From assembly GCA_934101865.1 (NCBI GenBank), contig CAKOSA010000002.1, positions 27,983 through 91,982 of the forward strand: 64,000 nt of DNA. Reading direction: 5' to 3'. Under the pieces are notes generated by a model. The model saw nothing but the letters and a program-made list of their open reading frames with translations. It had not been told where the DNA came from and ran no database searches. Positions 16,467 through 26,527 of the stretch are shown here, piece by piece. This DNA comes from an uncultured Bacilli bacterium. GTDB taxonomy: Bacteria; Bacillota_I; Bacilli_A; RF39; UBA660. Every line of letters starts with the position of its first letter. The first letter of the stretch is position 1. The position numbers were made by a program, and so were the translations under genes.

Positions 16467-18317
16467 GACTGAATTAAATTCAAAGTTCCCACTTTAACAG
16501 AAAAATGCAATTTCGTGAGAAAATTCCCGAAAATATGGAGCTTTTAATAGAAGAAAAGTTGCATTTTTTTTAAAATGTGATAGTATATTCTTGTTGGAAT
16601 TATTTAATCCCACGCAAAAAAGTGTACGAGTATTAGCATTTTTAAAACTAAGTTCCCGCCATTGATTTAAAAAATATAGTGAAAATGTTGGCTTATCTGC
16701 CAATCAGAGTGAAGAACACGCGTTTCTTCATTCTGATTAGCATATTATAATTACTTATTTTTTAAGATGGTGATGTCGTCTTTGTTTAGTGAGACTTTGT
16801 CAGGTTCAATGTATTTGCAATCTAATAGTTCAATTAACTCAGGATAAAGTTTTTTGGTTAAATCAAATGGGGTTTCACCATTAAGTGATAATCTAGGGAT
16901 AGCGTTGATATTGTCTTGAAGATTTTCAACTGTAAGGTCATCTAAATCGTCAAAAGATGTGCCTTTAGGAAAAACTCTTCTGATATATTCGTGATTAACT
17001 TCAATACCATGTTTTTCACTAGAAGAATAAGGATGACAAAAGAAAATATTAGACAATTTAGTGTTAGTATTAAGATTTCTTTCAAAGTTAAGAACTGAAT
17101 AGAATTCTGTACCATTGTCAGTAAGAAAAATTCTAAATACTTTTGAGTAAAGAGTAGAACCTAATTTTTCTTTCAAAAAATTGATTTTAGCGTTGACGGA
17201 TGCTGAATCTTTTTTTTCTAATAAGAATATAAGCATAAAGTGTGTTTTTCTAATATAAAGAGTCATTAAGCATTTTTTATTATCTCTGATACCAATAACC
17301 GTATCCATTTCTACAATATTCATTTGAGGGTGTTCAGCAGAATATAAAACAAAATCTTCATATCTTCTACCTTTTAATAATGATATTTCACGTTTATTTT
17401 CTTTATTTTTAGTGTTTTTTCTTTTCTTGTATCTAATCTTTTTAGGTAAATCAGAATTTGTTAATGATAAAACACCTATATCAACGTACTTATAAAATGT
17501 TGTCTTTGAAAAAAATAATATGTCAGGGTGATTAATAAAAACTTGATTAACACTTTGCTTATTATTTTTGATTAAAGGTACAATTTGTTGCTCTATTTCT
17601 TCAATTTCATCCGGCTTAATATCAATGCCTGTTCTAGAATCAACTAGTTGTGCTTCATAATGCTTTTGGGCTAATCTATAATCATAAAATAAATGATGTT
17701 TATTACATATACTTTTATTGGGACAATTATTACAAACATAGCATTTTTTTAATCTACTGCAGTTGTCTACAGCTTTGTTTATACCATTTCTATCAAAAGC
17801 ATCGTAAAAGTTGCTTTTGATATAGCGGTTTCTTTTTATTTCTTTAGATATAGTAGTTCTGTCTTTACCAATGGCAAGACCAATATCAGTAAAGCTTTTA
17901 CCTTTGTTAAATAAAATTTGAATAGTCTCTCTTTGAGCCATATTTAATTGATTATAATTTGTCATAAAAATTCACTCCTTCAAAATGACAAATAAACCAA
18001 CGATTACATATATTAGTACCAATTATTAAAAAAAGCAAATTATGGGGCTTTTTGTCCCAAACCCTAAGGTTTAAAGCAACGGAACACCAAAAAAGAAAGT
18101 AAAAAAGAGAGACTATCTAATAAGTTAAAAGATAGCCACTTCCTTTTTTGTTTGTTCATTACTTAATGCTTTGGGTGCTCCTCAGCATTGCCATAACCCC
18201 TAGGTAACAATATTTATTTTATCATTTGTCTTAGTATAGTCAATATTAAACTCAGCTTGGTTTTCAGGACTAATCTCCCACCTAAACAAAAACGGGAACT
18301 ATGAAATTAATTTAATG
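16467..18317 (-). mobile_element. IS30-family insertion sequence, copy 1
   Basis: About 1.85 kb. The left end (GAATTAAATTCAAAGTTCCC at 16471-16490) and the right end (GGGAACTATGAAATTAATTT at 18294-18313) are imperfect inverted repeats that share AGTTCCC and about 11 of 14 further positions. It carries one transposase gene on the minus strand and a 38-bp hairpin just after that gene (about 16702-16739). A region of about 330 bp upstream of the gene has no ORF. It is joined head-to-tail to an apparently identical copy with only 13 bp between them. Confidence 0.88.
16751..17965 (-). CDS. IS30-family transposase, copy 1
   Basis: A 404-residue DDE transposase. The N-terminal helix-turn-helix 'MAQRETIQILFNKGKSFTDIGLAIGKDRTTISKEIKRNR' is of the IS30 HTH_38 type. 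A Cys-rich stretch 'CYVCNNCPNKSICNKHH' may bind zinc. The catalytic triad is visible as D in 'VEMDTVIG', D in 'FLTDNGTEF' and E in 'HGIEVNHEYIRRVFPKG'. The frame is intact. On the + strand its region is not C-rich like the neighbouring genes, consistent with recent arrival. Confidence 0.95.
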   Translation of the reverse strand: MTNYNQLNMAQRETIQILFNKGKSFTDIGLAIGKDRTTISKEIKRNRYIKSNFYDAFDRNGINKAVDNCSRLKKCYVCNNCPNKSICNKHHLFYDYRLAQKHYEAQLVDSRTGIDIKPDEIEEIEQQIVPLIKNNKQSVNQVFINHPDILFFSKTTFYKYVDIGVLSLTNSDLPKKIRYKKRKNTKNKENKREISLLKGRRYEDFVLYSAEHPQMNIVEMDTVIGIRDNKKCLMTLYIRKTHFMLIFLLEKKDSASVNAKINFLKEKLGSTLYSKVFRIFLTDNGTEFYSVLNFERNLNTNTKLSNIFFCHPYSSSEKHGIEVNHEYIRRVFPKGTSFDDLDDLTVENLQDNINAIPRLSLNGETPFDLTKKLYPELIELLDCKYIEPDKVSLNKDDITILKNK

Positions 18318-18330
18318 TTATTAAAATAAA
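18318..18330. repeat. 13-bp direct repeat at the IS junctions
   Basis: TTATTAAAATAAA occurs at all three IS boundaries: 16454-16466, 18318-18330 and 20183-20195. It is either a target duplication or part of the transposon ends. IS30 elements usually duplicate only 2-3 bp. Confidence 0.75.
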
Positions 18331-20182
18331 GACTGAATTAAATTCAAAGTTCCCACTTTAACAGAAAAATGCAATTTCGTGAGAAAATTCCCGAAAATAT
18401 GGAGCTTTTAATAGAAGAAAAGTTGCATTTTTTTTAAAATGTGATAGTATATTCTTGTTGGAATTATTTAATCCCACGCAAAAAAGTGTACGAGTATTAG
18501 CATTTTTAAAACTAAGTTCCCGCCATTGATTTAAAAAATATAGTGAAAATGTTGGCTTATCTGCCAATCAGAGTGAAGAACACGCGTTTCTTCATTCTGA
18601 TTAGCATATTATAATTACTTATTTTTTAAGATGGTGATGTCGTCTTTGTTTAGTGAGACTTTGTCAGGTTCAATGTATTTGCAATCTAATAGTTCAATTA
18701 ACTCAGGATAAAGTTTTTTGGTTAAATCAAATGGGGTTTCACCATTAAGTGATAATCTAGGGATAGCGTTGATATTGTCTTGAAGATTTTCAACTGTAAG
18801 GTCATCTAAATCGTCAAAAGATGTGCCTTTAGGAAAAACTCTTCTGATATATTCGTGATTAACTTCAATACCATGTTTTTCACTAGAAGAATAAGGATGA
18901 CAAAAGAAAATATTAGACAATTTAGTGTTAGTATTAAGATTTCTTTCAAAGTTAAGAACTGAATAGAATTCTGTACCATTGTCAGTAAGAAAAATTCTAA
19001 ATACTTTTGAGTAAAGAGTAGAACCTAATTTTTCTTTCAAAAAATTGATTTTAGCGTTGACGGATGCTGAATCTTTTTTTTCTAATAAGAATATAAGCAT
19101 AAAGTGTGTTTTTCTAATATAAAGAGTCATTAAGCATTTTTTATTATCTCTGATACCAATAACCGTATCCATTTCTACAATATTCATTTGAGGGTGTTCA
19201 GCAGAATATAAAACAAAATCTTCATATCTTCTACCTTTTAATAATGATATTTCACGTTTATTTTCTTTATTTTTAGTGTTTTTTCTTTTCTTGTATCTAA
19301 TCTTTTTAGGTAAATCAGAATTTGTTAATGATAAAACACCTATATCAACGTACTTATAAAATGTTGTCTTTGAAAAAAATAATATGTCAGGGTGATTAAT
19401 AAAAACTTGATTAACACTTTGCTTATTATTTTTGATTAAAGGTACAATTTGTTGCTCTATTTCTTCAATTTCATCCGGCTTAATATCAATGCCTGTTCTA
19501 GAATCAACTAGTTGTGCTTCATAATGCTTTTGGGCTAATCTATAATCATAAAATAAATGATGTTTATTACATATACTTTTATTGGGACAATTATTACAAA
19601 CATAGCATTTTTTTAATCTACTGCAGTTGTCTACAGCTTTGTTTATACCATTTCTATCAAAAGCATCGTAAAAGTTGCTTTTGATATAGCGGTTTCTTTT
19701 TATTTCTTTAGATATAGTAGTTCTGTCTTTACCAATGGCAAGACCAATATCAGTAAAGCTTTTACCTTTGTTAAATAAAATTTGAATAGTCTCTCTTTGA
19801 GCCATATTTAATTGATTATAATTTGTCATAAAAATTCACTCCTTCAAAATGACAAATAAACCAACGATTACATATATTAGTACCAATTATTAAAAAAAGC
19901 AAATTATGGGGCTTTTTGTCCCAAACCCTAAGGTTTAAAGCAACGGAACACCAAAAAAGAAAGTAAAAAAGAGAGACTATCTAATAAGTTAAAAGATAGC
20001 CACTTCCTTTTTTGTTTGTTCATTACTTAATGCTTTGGGTGCTCCTCAGCATTGCCATAACCCCTAGGTAACAATATTTATTTTATCATTTGTCTTAGTA
20101 TAGTCAATATTAAACTCAGCTTGGTTTTCAGGACTAATCTCCCACCTAAACAAAAACGGGAACTATGAAATTAATTTAATGG
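18331..20182 (-). mobile_element. IS30-family insertion sequence, copy 2
   Basis: Same length, orientation and gene content as copy 1. I found no difference from copy 1 except one extra G at the right junction (TAATGG against TAATG). The unit repeats with a period of 1864 bp. Its right end abuts the truncated third Rpn gene. Confidence 0.88.
18615..19829 (-). CDS. IS30-family transposase, copy 2
   Basis: The same 404-residue protein as at 16751-17965, with all HTH and DDE residues preserved. Two intact genes read in the same direction within the dimer. Confidence 0.95.
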   Translation of the reverse strand: MTNYNQLNMAQRETIQILFNKGKSFTDIGLAIGKDRTTISKEIKRNRYIKSNFYDAFDRNGINKAVDNCSRLKKCYVCNNCPNKSICNKHHLFYDYRLAQKHYEAQLVDSRTGIDIKPDEIEEIEQQIVPLIKNNKQSVNQVFINHPDILFFSKTTFYKYVDIGVLSLTNSDLPKKIRYKKRKNTKNKENKREISLLKGRRYEDFVLYSAEHPQMNIVEMDTVIGIRDNKKCLMTLYIRKTHFMLIFLLEKKDSASVNAKINFLKEKLGSTLYSKVFRIFLTDNGTEFYSVLNFERNLNTNTKLSNIFFCHPYSSSEKHGIEVNHEYIRRVFPKGTSFDDLDDLTVENLQDNINAIPRLSLNGETPFDLTKKLYPELIELLDCKYIEPDKVSLNKDDITILKNK

Positions 20183-20711
20183 TTATTAAAATAAATGTTG
20201 ATAAATGTCTTGAAATGATGTATACTAATGATGAAATGGGCAAAGAACATCTATTAAGTGCAGTTTTTGCTACATTTAGTATAGGAAAACTTGAACTATT
20301 GCTTATTAAGGAGGAGTTAATAAAAATATGACAAGAGATTTTATCGAGTTTATTAAAGAAAAAAATAATGATACCAGTTATCTAAATGATTTAGTTACAG
20401 TGCATCCAATTGACGAAATGATTGATGAAGCTTACTTCGATGGATATGATATGGAAATGGATGATAACGAATTAATTGACTATGATTGTGAGGATGAGAT
20501 TGACATTTTCAAAAAAATCGAGCAAAGTTGGATAAAAGGTTGGAAAGCAGGTTGGATAGAAGGATTAATACAAGGTCAAGAACAAGATACCTTGCAAAAA
20601 AGAAAAAACTTAATTAATAAACTTATTGAAAAAGGTTTTAGTGATAAAGATATCAAAGATTTGCTTAATATTAGTTCTAGGGAGTTTGCTAAACTTAAAG
20701 AAGCATTATAA
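20183..20711 (+). pseudogene. Truncated and frameshifted third Rpn-family gene
   Basis: From 20196 the DNA follows the second Rpn gene from codon 'NVDKC' onward ('AAATGTTGATAAATG', 'GAAATGATGTATACTAATGA'). The first half of the gene is missing to the left of the IS dimer. A single G is lost near 20309 (GGAGGAG instead of GGGAGGAG), which breaks the frame. The remaining open frame (20328-20711, 127 residues) covers the C-terminal half with diverged repeats ('GWKAGWIEGLIQGQEQ') and the terminal 'KGFSDKDIKDLLNISSREFAKLK'. Not expected to be a functional nuclease. Confidence 0.88.
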
Positions 20712-20718
20712 TAATTGG

Positions 20719-20747
20719 ACAGGCTACAAATCATAGCCTGTTTTTTA
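20719..20747 (+). terminator. Terminator of the broken Rpn gene
   Basis: ACAGGCTA / TAGCCTGT stem then TTTTTT, as after the intact copies. Confidence 0.85.
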
Positions 20748-20873
20748 TATATTATTACATCAGTACACGCACAATGGTAGTGCCAATGCCTCCCAAATTA
20801 TGTTATTTATATAACTTATGTTCTCGTAAATAGTTAACAAGTAGATAACTTTATATAAATTTGCATTTTTCTC

Positions 20874-20902
20874 TTGACAAACTCAATTTTATAATGTAAT
20901 AT
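20874..20902 (+). promoter_or_regulatory. Upstream promoter for the LTA operon
   Basis: TTGACA, 17 bp, TAATAT. It would give a leader of about 260 nt before the first gene. Apart from the two promoters I see no structure or ORF in 20748-21172. Confidence 0.6.
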
Positions 20903-21121
20903 ACAAAATCAAGTACCCTATTATCCCAAATAAAATTACCTTTACACAGCTCCCAAACTCATCCATTAATACCAAGAATAAGAACCATAAAAATGTTCTA
21001 CTAATTTTTCGATTTTTATTTATATACAATTTTAATAAATAAGTGATTAATCATAAATTATAGTTTCAAAAGAATAGCCACCTAAAATAACTCCATTATT
21101 TCAAAAAAATACGAACAATAA

Positions 21122-21150
21122 TTTACTTTTTAGCCTTTTTTTGATATAAT
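21122..21150 (+). promoter_or_regulatory. Proximal promoter for the LTA operon
   Basis: TTTACT, 17 bp, TATAAT, ending 22 bp before the ATG; GGTGAT serves as ribosome binding site. Confidence 0.55.
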
Positions 21151-21172
21151 TATTAGCAGTGGTGATTGATTT

Positions 21173-23104
21173 ATGAAATTAAAAAAAATAATAAAAAAAG
21201 TATATAAATATATAATAAAATTTTTAAAGAAAAATAGAAGCATAATCTTTATGGCTCTCCCCTTTCTAGTTATGGATATAACCATAAGATTACTCGGAAA
21301 TAAAATAAATTTTTATCCCGTATATAGAATTATACCAAACCTATTTACATTACTATGGACTACTTTCTTTATAACCATATCCCTGTCCGTTAGAAAGAAA
21401 CTAAGTAAACTAGTATACTCCATATTTTTCTTCGTATCCTTTGGCTTCTTCTTAACCAATGGAATATACTACTCGATGACTTCATCATATTTTGATTTTA
21501 GCCTTCTTGGTATGGCAAGTGAGGGAAGTAGTTATATAATAGATGCCATTAAAACAGGTAATAAAATAATATATCTAATGGCCATAGTCGCAATACTACT
21601 CTATGTATTAGCTAGAAAATACTTTAAAGAAAAAACAAGAATTACTGCCAACTATAAAAGAATACTACAAATACTAGTAATATTTACTATTATTCACGCC
21701 CTTATCCCCCTATTATACGGAAAATCAAATAGTACCCTAACTTGGAATACTTGGAGTAATCCTCGCGATATATACAATAACTTCAATGATAACAATAAAA
21801 GTATGCGAATATCTGGACTATACGAATACACTACTAGAAATTTCTATATAACCTATTTAAAAGCCAAAAAAGCCAATAATGTTAAAGAGTTAGAATTTTT
21901 AAATGAAGTATATTCCATTGAAGAAACACCATATCAAACAAGCTATACCGGTATGTTTGAAGGCAAAAACGTAATATATCTCCAATTAGAAGGAATAGAT
22001 GAGTGGCTCTTAGATGAAGAAACAATGCCAACCCTATATAGTATGCAAAATAATGCCATTAACTTTATTAATCACTATTCATATTACAACGGTGGAGGAT
22101 CAACCTTTAACTCTGAGTTTGCTGTCAATACAGGTTTCCTAACACCCGTATCCTATAACCAAAATGCCTATACATTTAGTAGAAATAACTTCGACTACTC
22201 TCTGGCCAAACTATTCAAAAAGAAAGGATATAGTGTTAACGCCTTCCATATGAATACCAAAGAATACTATTCCCGTGGAGCCAATTATGATAACTGGGGC
22301 TATGACAACTACTACGGACTTAAAGACCAAGATACCTATACCGATAACTCCTACATCCTAGATAGAGAACTAATCCTTAACGAAAAATTCTCCGAACTTC
22401 TCTTCCCAACCGATACCCCATTTGTTGACTACATCATATCATACTCTAACCATATGCCATTTACAAATACCAAAGGCGTCTGCCAACTACTCCTCGAAAA
22501 ACAAAAAGAGGAAATACTCGCAAACGACCCCAATGCCGTTATCGAAGAAAAAACCTATACAGAGGAAGAATGTTCAAGATTGCAAGCCCACGAAACAGAC
22601 AATATGATTAACCTATTAATAACTAAGTTACGAGATAATAACCTTTTAGAAAATACTGTCATTGTCGCTTTCGCGGACCACTATCTATATACCCTAACTG
22701 ACCAAAATATCCTTGCCCAGTATAAAGAAACAGATAACAATCTCATTAACCATACACCATTTCTTATATGGAAAGACGGTATGAAGAAGCAAACTGTAAA
22801 AGAAGTAACATCTCAGTTAAATATCTTACCAACAACCATTAATCTCTTTGGATTAGAATATCATCCTAACTATTATATAGGAACCGATGCCCTTAATCCC
22901 GATTATAAAGGCTATGTCTTCTTCCCCGACTACTCTTGGTATGACGGAAATGTATACGTAGAAGGAGGAGTAGTTACCAACGGAAAAGAAATAGATCCAA
23001 CTGTCCTTGAAGAAAAGAACCATTACATTAACTATGTAATAAAGAAAAATGACCTAACTCTAAAATATAACTACTTTAAATATATTAACCAAAATCACGA
23101 GTAA
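21173..23104 (+). CDS. ltaS: LtaS-type lipoteichoic acid synthase
   Basis: A 643-residue polytopic sulfatase-fold enzyme that polymerises glycerol phosphate from phosphatidylglycerol outside the membrane. Five membrane helices lie in about residues 23-190. The extracellular domain opens 'FEGKNVIYLQLEGIDEWLL' with the metal-binding Glu, has the nucleophile context 'GGSTFNSEFAVNTGF' (Thr, as GKTSDSEF in S. aureus LtaS), then 'FHMNTKEYYSRG', 'SNHMPF' and 'IVAFADHYLY' with Asp-His metal ligands. Length is normal. It is the first gene of a + strand operon with YfhO-, GT2- and GtrA-family genes. A phosphoglycerol transferase that modifies another glycan is the alternative. Confidence 0.9.
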   Translation: MKLKKIIKKVYKYIIKFLKKNRSIIFMALPFLVMDITIRLLGNKINFYPVYRIIPNLFTLLWTTFFITISLSVRKKLSKLVYSIFFFVSFGFFLTNGIYYSMTSSYFDFSLLGMASEGSSYIIDAIKTGNKIIYLMAIVAILLYVLARKYFKEKTRITANYKRILQILVIFTIIHALIPLLYGKSNSTLTWNTWSNPRDIYNNFNDNNKSMRISGLYEYTTRNFYITYLKAKKANNVKELEFLNEVYSIEETPYQTSYTGMFEGKNVIYLQLEGIDEWLLDEETMPTLYSMQNNAINFINHYSYYNGGGSTFNSEFAVNTGFLTPVSYNQNAYTFSRNNFDYSLAKLFKKKGYSVNAFHMNTKEYYSRGANYDNWGYDNYYGLKDQDTYTDNSYILDRELILNEKFSELLFPTDTPFVDYIISYSNHMPFTNTKGVCQLLLEKQKEEILANDPNAVIEEKTYTEEECSRLQAHETDNMINLLITKLRDNNLLENTVIVAFADHYLYTLTDQNILAQYKETDNNLINHTPFLIWKDGMKKQTVKEVTSQLNILPTTINLFGLEYHPNYYIGTDALNPDYKGYVFFPDYSWYDGNVYVEGGVVTNGKEIDPTVLEEKNHYINYVIKKNDLTLKYNYFKYINQNHE

Positions 23105-23118
23105 AAGGAGGCCGTAAT

Positions 23119-25575
23119 ATGAAATTAAAGAAAAAAGATTACCTAAACATCCTTATTATATTATCAATTTTCATATTGTATCTAATAGTAATATACCTAA
23201 AAGGATATACACTCGGTTCTATGGTAGATTGGCCTAGTCAACACTTCACCATTCCCGAGTATCTAAGAACCCTCTTTTATGAAAAAGGAACCCTAATTCC
23301 AAACTTCGCTTTTTCCTTAGGAGGAGGGCAAAATATATATTACCTAACCTATCACGGCCTCTTTAATCCCCTCATAATGCTCTCTTACCTCTTACCATTT
23401 ATAAAAATGAGTACTTATATAATATGTCTAAACATTGCCATAGTCATACTCGATGCCATCCTAATGTACAAGTGGCTATCCAACCATTTCTCCAAAAAAA
23501 TCACCTTTTTAAGTACATTTATATTCATATTAGCTTGCCCAATAATTTATCATAGCCATAGACACCTAATGTTTACAAGCTATATGCCCTTTTTACTTTT
23601 GGCCCTATCGGGAGTAGATACATATTTTAAAGATAAGAAAAAAATACCCCTCATTATATGGACAACCCTTATCATAAGTATAAGTTATCTATATAGCGTT
23701 GGCTCTATTATAACCTTATGTATCTATGCCTTATATGTATACTTAGGTACAACAAAAAAAGTTACTATAAAAAGCACTATAAAAGAAGGATTAAAGTTTG
23801 TAAGCATTCTCTTAGTACCAATATTACTTACACTATTTATAACTTTACCAACTTTCTATACCCTAATAAGCGGTAGGTCAGCATCATCAGTCATAATAAC
23901 CCTAAAAGATTTACTACTACCAAGTACAAATATCAAAAAACTATTCTATGACTCTTACGGAATAGGTCTACCCCTAATAGTACTATTTTCAATGATAAAT
24001 AACATAATAACCAAAGAGAAAAAAGATAAATACCTAAATATAACCCTTATATTCTTTCTCTTTATCCCCCTCTTTAACTATCTATTAAATGGCTTTATGT
24101 ATATAGATGCCAAAAGCCTTATCCCATTACTTCCCCTATATATATATAGCATAAGTACATTTATACAGAGCTTTAAAGAAAATAACTATCATAATCTAAC
24201 TACCATAATAACCCTTATAATAACCCTTATACTCGTAATAAAAGGAACTAAGCCTTATGTATATTTTCTATTAATAGACTACATAGTAGTAACCATTACA
24301 ATATACCTATATAAGAAAAAAAACAATTATTATACCCTACTACTACCCCTATTACTAATAAGCATAGCCAATTTTATAAGCATAAATACTACTGAAAAAT
24401 TAGTACCACGTAATTATCTAAAAGAACTAGAAACTGAGACAAGTATTACCCCAGATTTTGAAAAAACGTACGAAAGAAGTACCAATAATCTAATTTCTGC
24501 CTATAATGCCAATAATGTTCCAAACACATCTTACCTAACAACAAGCATTTACTCATCTGTTGAAAATCCCTACTACACCAAATTCATAAAAGAAATATTT
24601 ACTCCCAATATTGAAAGTAGACACTACCACGAATTAACCACTACAAATGACCTCCTCTTCAATCTCTATATGGGCGTAAAATACCAAATAACCAACCACC
24701 CCCTATACGGATACACAAAAGTAAAAGACCAAATATACGAAACAACCGACAACTTTGCCATCGGATATAGCACAAACAACCTAATGAGTACCAAAGAATT
24801 TAGCACCCTATCCTATCCATATAACATTGATGCCTTATTAAATTACACTATCGTGGATAAAAACATAGAAAATACCTATAATACCCATATAAAACCATAT
24901 ACAGAAAAAATATCCATAAACGGTATCAACTACAAAGAAGAAAATAATAACTATATTTTTGATATAGAAAAAGATACCACCATAAAAGTACCCATAAATA
25001 TAGAAGAAAACAATCTTTTACTCATATCCTTTGATATGAACTATGCCCAAAAATGTGCATCAAGTTGTTCAAGTACTATAACCATAAATAACGTTTCCAA
25101 TACCCTATCCGGCAGATTCTGGAAATACTACAATAAAAACGATACATTTCACTACACCATAAGCAATATAGAAAATAAAGAACTAGAAATAACTCTAAGC
25201 AAAGGACATTATGAAATAAGCAATATAAATCTCTATACAATGGATTATAGTACCATAAAAAACATAAAACACAGCAATCTAAACATAACAAACTATGACG
25301 GAAACACTATCGAAGGCACCATTAATGTCCAAGATGACGGCTACTTCTCAATATCCATTCCCTATGATAAAGGCTTTAAAATATATGATAACAACAAAGA
25401 AGTAAACTATGAATTAGTAAACACTTCCTTTATAGGTTTCCCAATTCAAAAAGGAAGCCATACAATACGCCTAGTATACACCCCACCCCTAAGTAAAATA
25501 TCAAAATACATATCCATAATAACACTAATTACCCTAATAACCATTATTATATATAAAAGAAAGAAGGATAAATAA
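23119..25575 (+). CDS. YfhO-family membrane glycosyltransferase
   Basis: An 818-residue protein with about a dozen membrane helices, a GT-C-like fold and a large extracellular region near the C-terminus (about residues 430-790) before a last helix. Features of the YfhO family seen include 'GSMVDWPSQH' in the first loop (acidic catalytic site), 'FSLGGGQNIYYLTYHGLFNPL', 'YIDAKSLIPLLPLYIYSI', and late 'DDGYFSISIPYDKGFKIYDNNKEV' and 'YTPP'. YfhO transfers a sugar from undecaprenyl phosphate to teichoic acid. AAAGGAGG precedes the ATG, 14 bp after ltaS. Its DNA includes one dispersed motif copy at 23601. Confidence 0.88.
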   Translation: MKLKKKDYLNILIILSIFILYLIVIYLKGYTLGSMVDWPSQHFTIPEYLRTLFYEKGTLIPNFAFSLGGGQNIYYLTYHGLFNPLIMLSYLLPFIKMSTYIICLNIAIVILDAILMYKWLSNHFSKKITFLSTFIFILACPIIYHSHRHLMFTSYMPFLLLALSGVDTYFKDKKKIPLIIWTTLIISISYLYSVGSIITLCIYALYVYLGTTKKVTIKSTIKEGLKFVSILLVPILLTLFITLPTFYTLISGRSASSVIITLKDLLLPSTNIKKLFYDSYGIGLPLIVLFSMINNIITKEKKDKYLNITLIFFLFIPLFNYLLNGFMYIDAKSLIPLLPLYIYSISTFIQSFKENNYHNLTTIITLIITLILVIKGTKPYVYFLLIDYIVVTITIYLYKKKNNYYTLLLPLLLISIANFISINTTEKLVPRNYLKELETETSITPDFEKTYERSTNNLISAYNANNVPNTSYLTTSIYSSVENPYYTKFIKEIFTPNIESRHYHELTTTNDLLFNLYMGVKYQITNHPLYGYTKVKDQIYETTDNFAIGYSTNNLMSTKEFSTLSYPYNIDALLNYTIVDKNIENTYNTHIKPYTEKISINGINYKEENNNYIFDIEKDTTIKVPINIEENNLLLISFDMNYAQKCASSCSSTITINNVSNTLSGRFWKYYNKNDTFHYTISNIENKELEITLSKGHYEISNINLYTMDYSTIKNIKHSNLNITNYDGNTIEGTINVQDDGYFSISIPYDKGFKIYDNNKEVNYELVNTSFIGFPIQKGSHTIRLVYTPPLSKISKYISIITLITLITIIIYKRKKDK

Positions 25576-25576
25576 A

Positions 25577-26527
25577 ATGGAAAAAATAAGTATAATAGTA
25601 CCTTGCTATAATGAAGAAGAAGCACTACCACTCTTCTATAAAGAAGTAAATAAAGTAAGTGAAACAATGGACGAAGAGTTTGAATTCTTTTTCGTAAACG
25701 ATGGGTCTAGCGATAAAACCCTAGAAGTAATGAAAAATCTTGCCAAACTAGATGAAAGATGCAAATACATAAACTTTTCCCGTAACTTTGGAAAAGAAGC
25801 TGCTATGTATGCCGGACTTGAACTATCCACAGGTGACTACGTAACCCTAATGGATGCCGACCTTCAAGACCCACCTAGCCTTCTACCAAAAATGCTTAAA
25901 CTAATCAAAGAAGAAGGCTATGATAGTGTTGGAACTCGTAGAGTAACCAGAAAAGGAGAACCCCCAATAAGAAGCTTCTTTGCCAGAATGTTCTATAAAA
26001 TAATAAATAAAATGAGTAAAGTCGAAATGGTTGATGGAGCTCGTGATTATAGGCTAATGACCCGTCAAATGACCGATGCCATTATAAACCTAAAAGAATA
26101 CAACCGCTACTCCAAAGGACTATTCAGCTTTGTAGGCTTCAATACCAAATGGCTCGAATACGAAAACGTCCAAAGAGTAGCCGGTGAAACCAAATGGTCA
26201 TTCTGGAAACTATTTCTCTATGCCATCGACGGTATCGTCGCTTTCACCACTGCCCCCCTAACCATAGCTGCAATAATGGGATTAATATTCTGCCTAATCG
26301 CGTTCATAATGATAATAGTAATAATAATAAAAACACTAGCCTTTGGCGACCCAACATCAGGCTGGCCATCACTTGCTTGTATAATATTTTTAGTAAGCGG
26401 TGTTCAACTATTCGCCCTCGGAATTATAGGACAGTACCTATCCAAAACCTATTTAGAAACCAAAAAAAGACCAATATATATAATAAAGGAGACCAATATT
26501 AGTGAAAGAAATAATAAAAAGAAATAG
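25577..26527 (+). CDS. GT2 glycosyltransferase making undecaprenyl-phosphate sugar (CsbB/GtrB-like)
   Basis: A 316-residue membrane enzyme. GT-A domain motifs: 'IIVPCYNEEEALPLFYKEV', 'FFVNDGSSDKTLEVM', 'YINFSRNFGKEAAMYAGLE', 'VTLMDADLQDPP', 'RRVTRKGEPP' and 'DYRLM'. Two C-terminal membrane helices follow (about 228-300). The family loads a hexose or HexNAc from a nucleotide sugar onto undecaprenyl phosphate. The gene is immediately next to yfhO and overlaps the GtrA gene by 26 bp, matching the CsbB-GtcA-YfhO trio of Bacillus and Staphylococcus. Confidence 0.93.
   Translation: MEKISIIVPCYNEEEALPLFYKEVNKVSETMDEEFEFFFVNDGSSDKTLEVMKNLAKLDERCKYINFSRNFGKEAAMYAGLELSTGDYVTLMDADLQDPPSLLPKMLKLIKEEGYDSVGTRRVTRKGEPPIRSFFARMFYKIINKMSKVEMVDGARDYRLMTRQMTDAIINLKEYNRYSKGLFSFVGFNTKWLEYENVQRVAGETKWSFWKLFLYAIDGIVAFTTAPLTIAAIMGLIFCLIAFIMIIVIIIKTLAFGDPTSGWPSLACIIFLVSGVQLFALGIIGQYLSKTYLETKKRPIYIIKETNISERNNKKK

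Noticed and set aside
16494..16703. 69-codon ORF downstream of the IS30 transposase, present in both copies (second at 18358-18567)
   Set aside because: No ribosome binding site and no family pattern. It spans the transposon end region; its duplication is explained by the duplicated IS.
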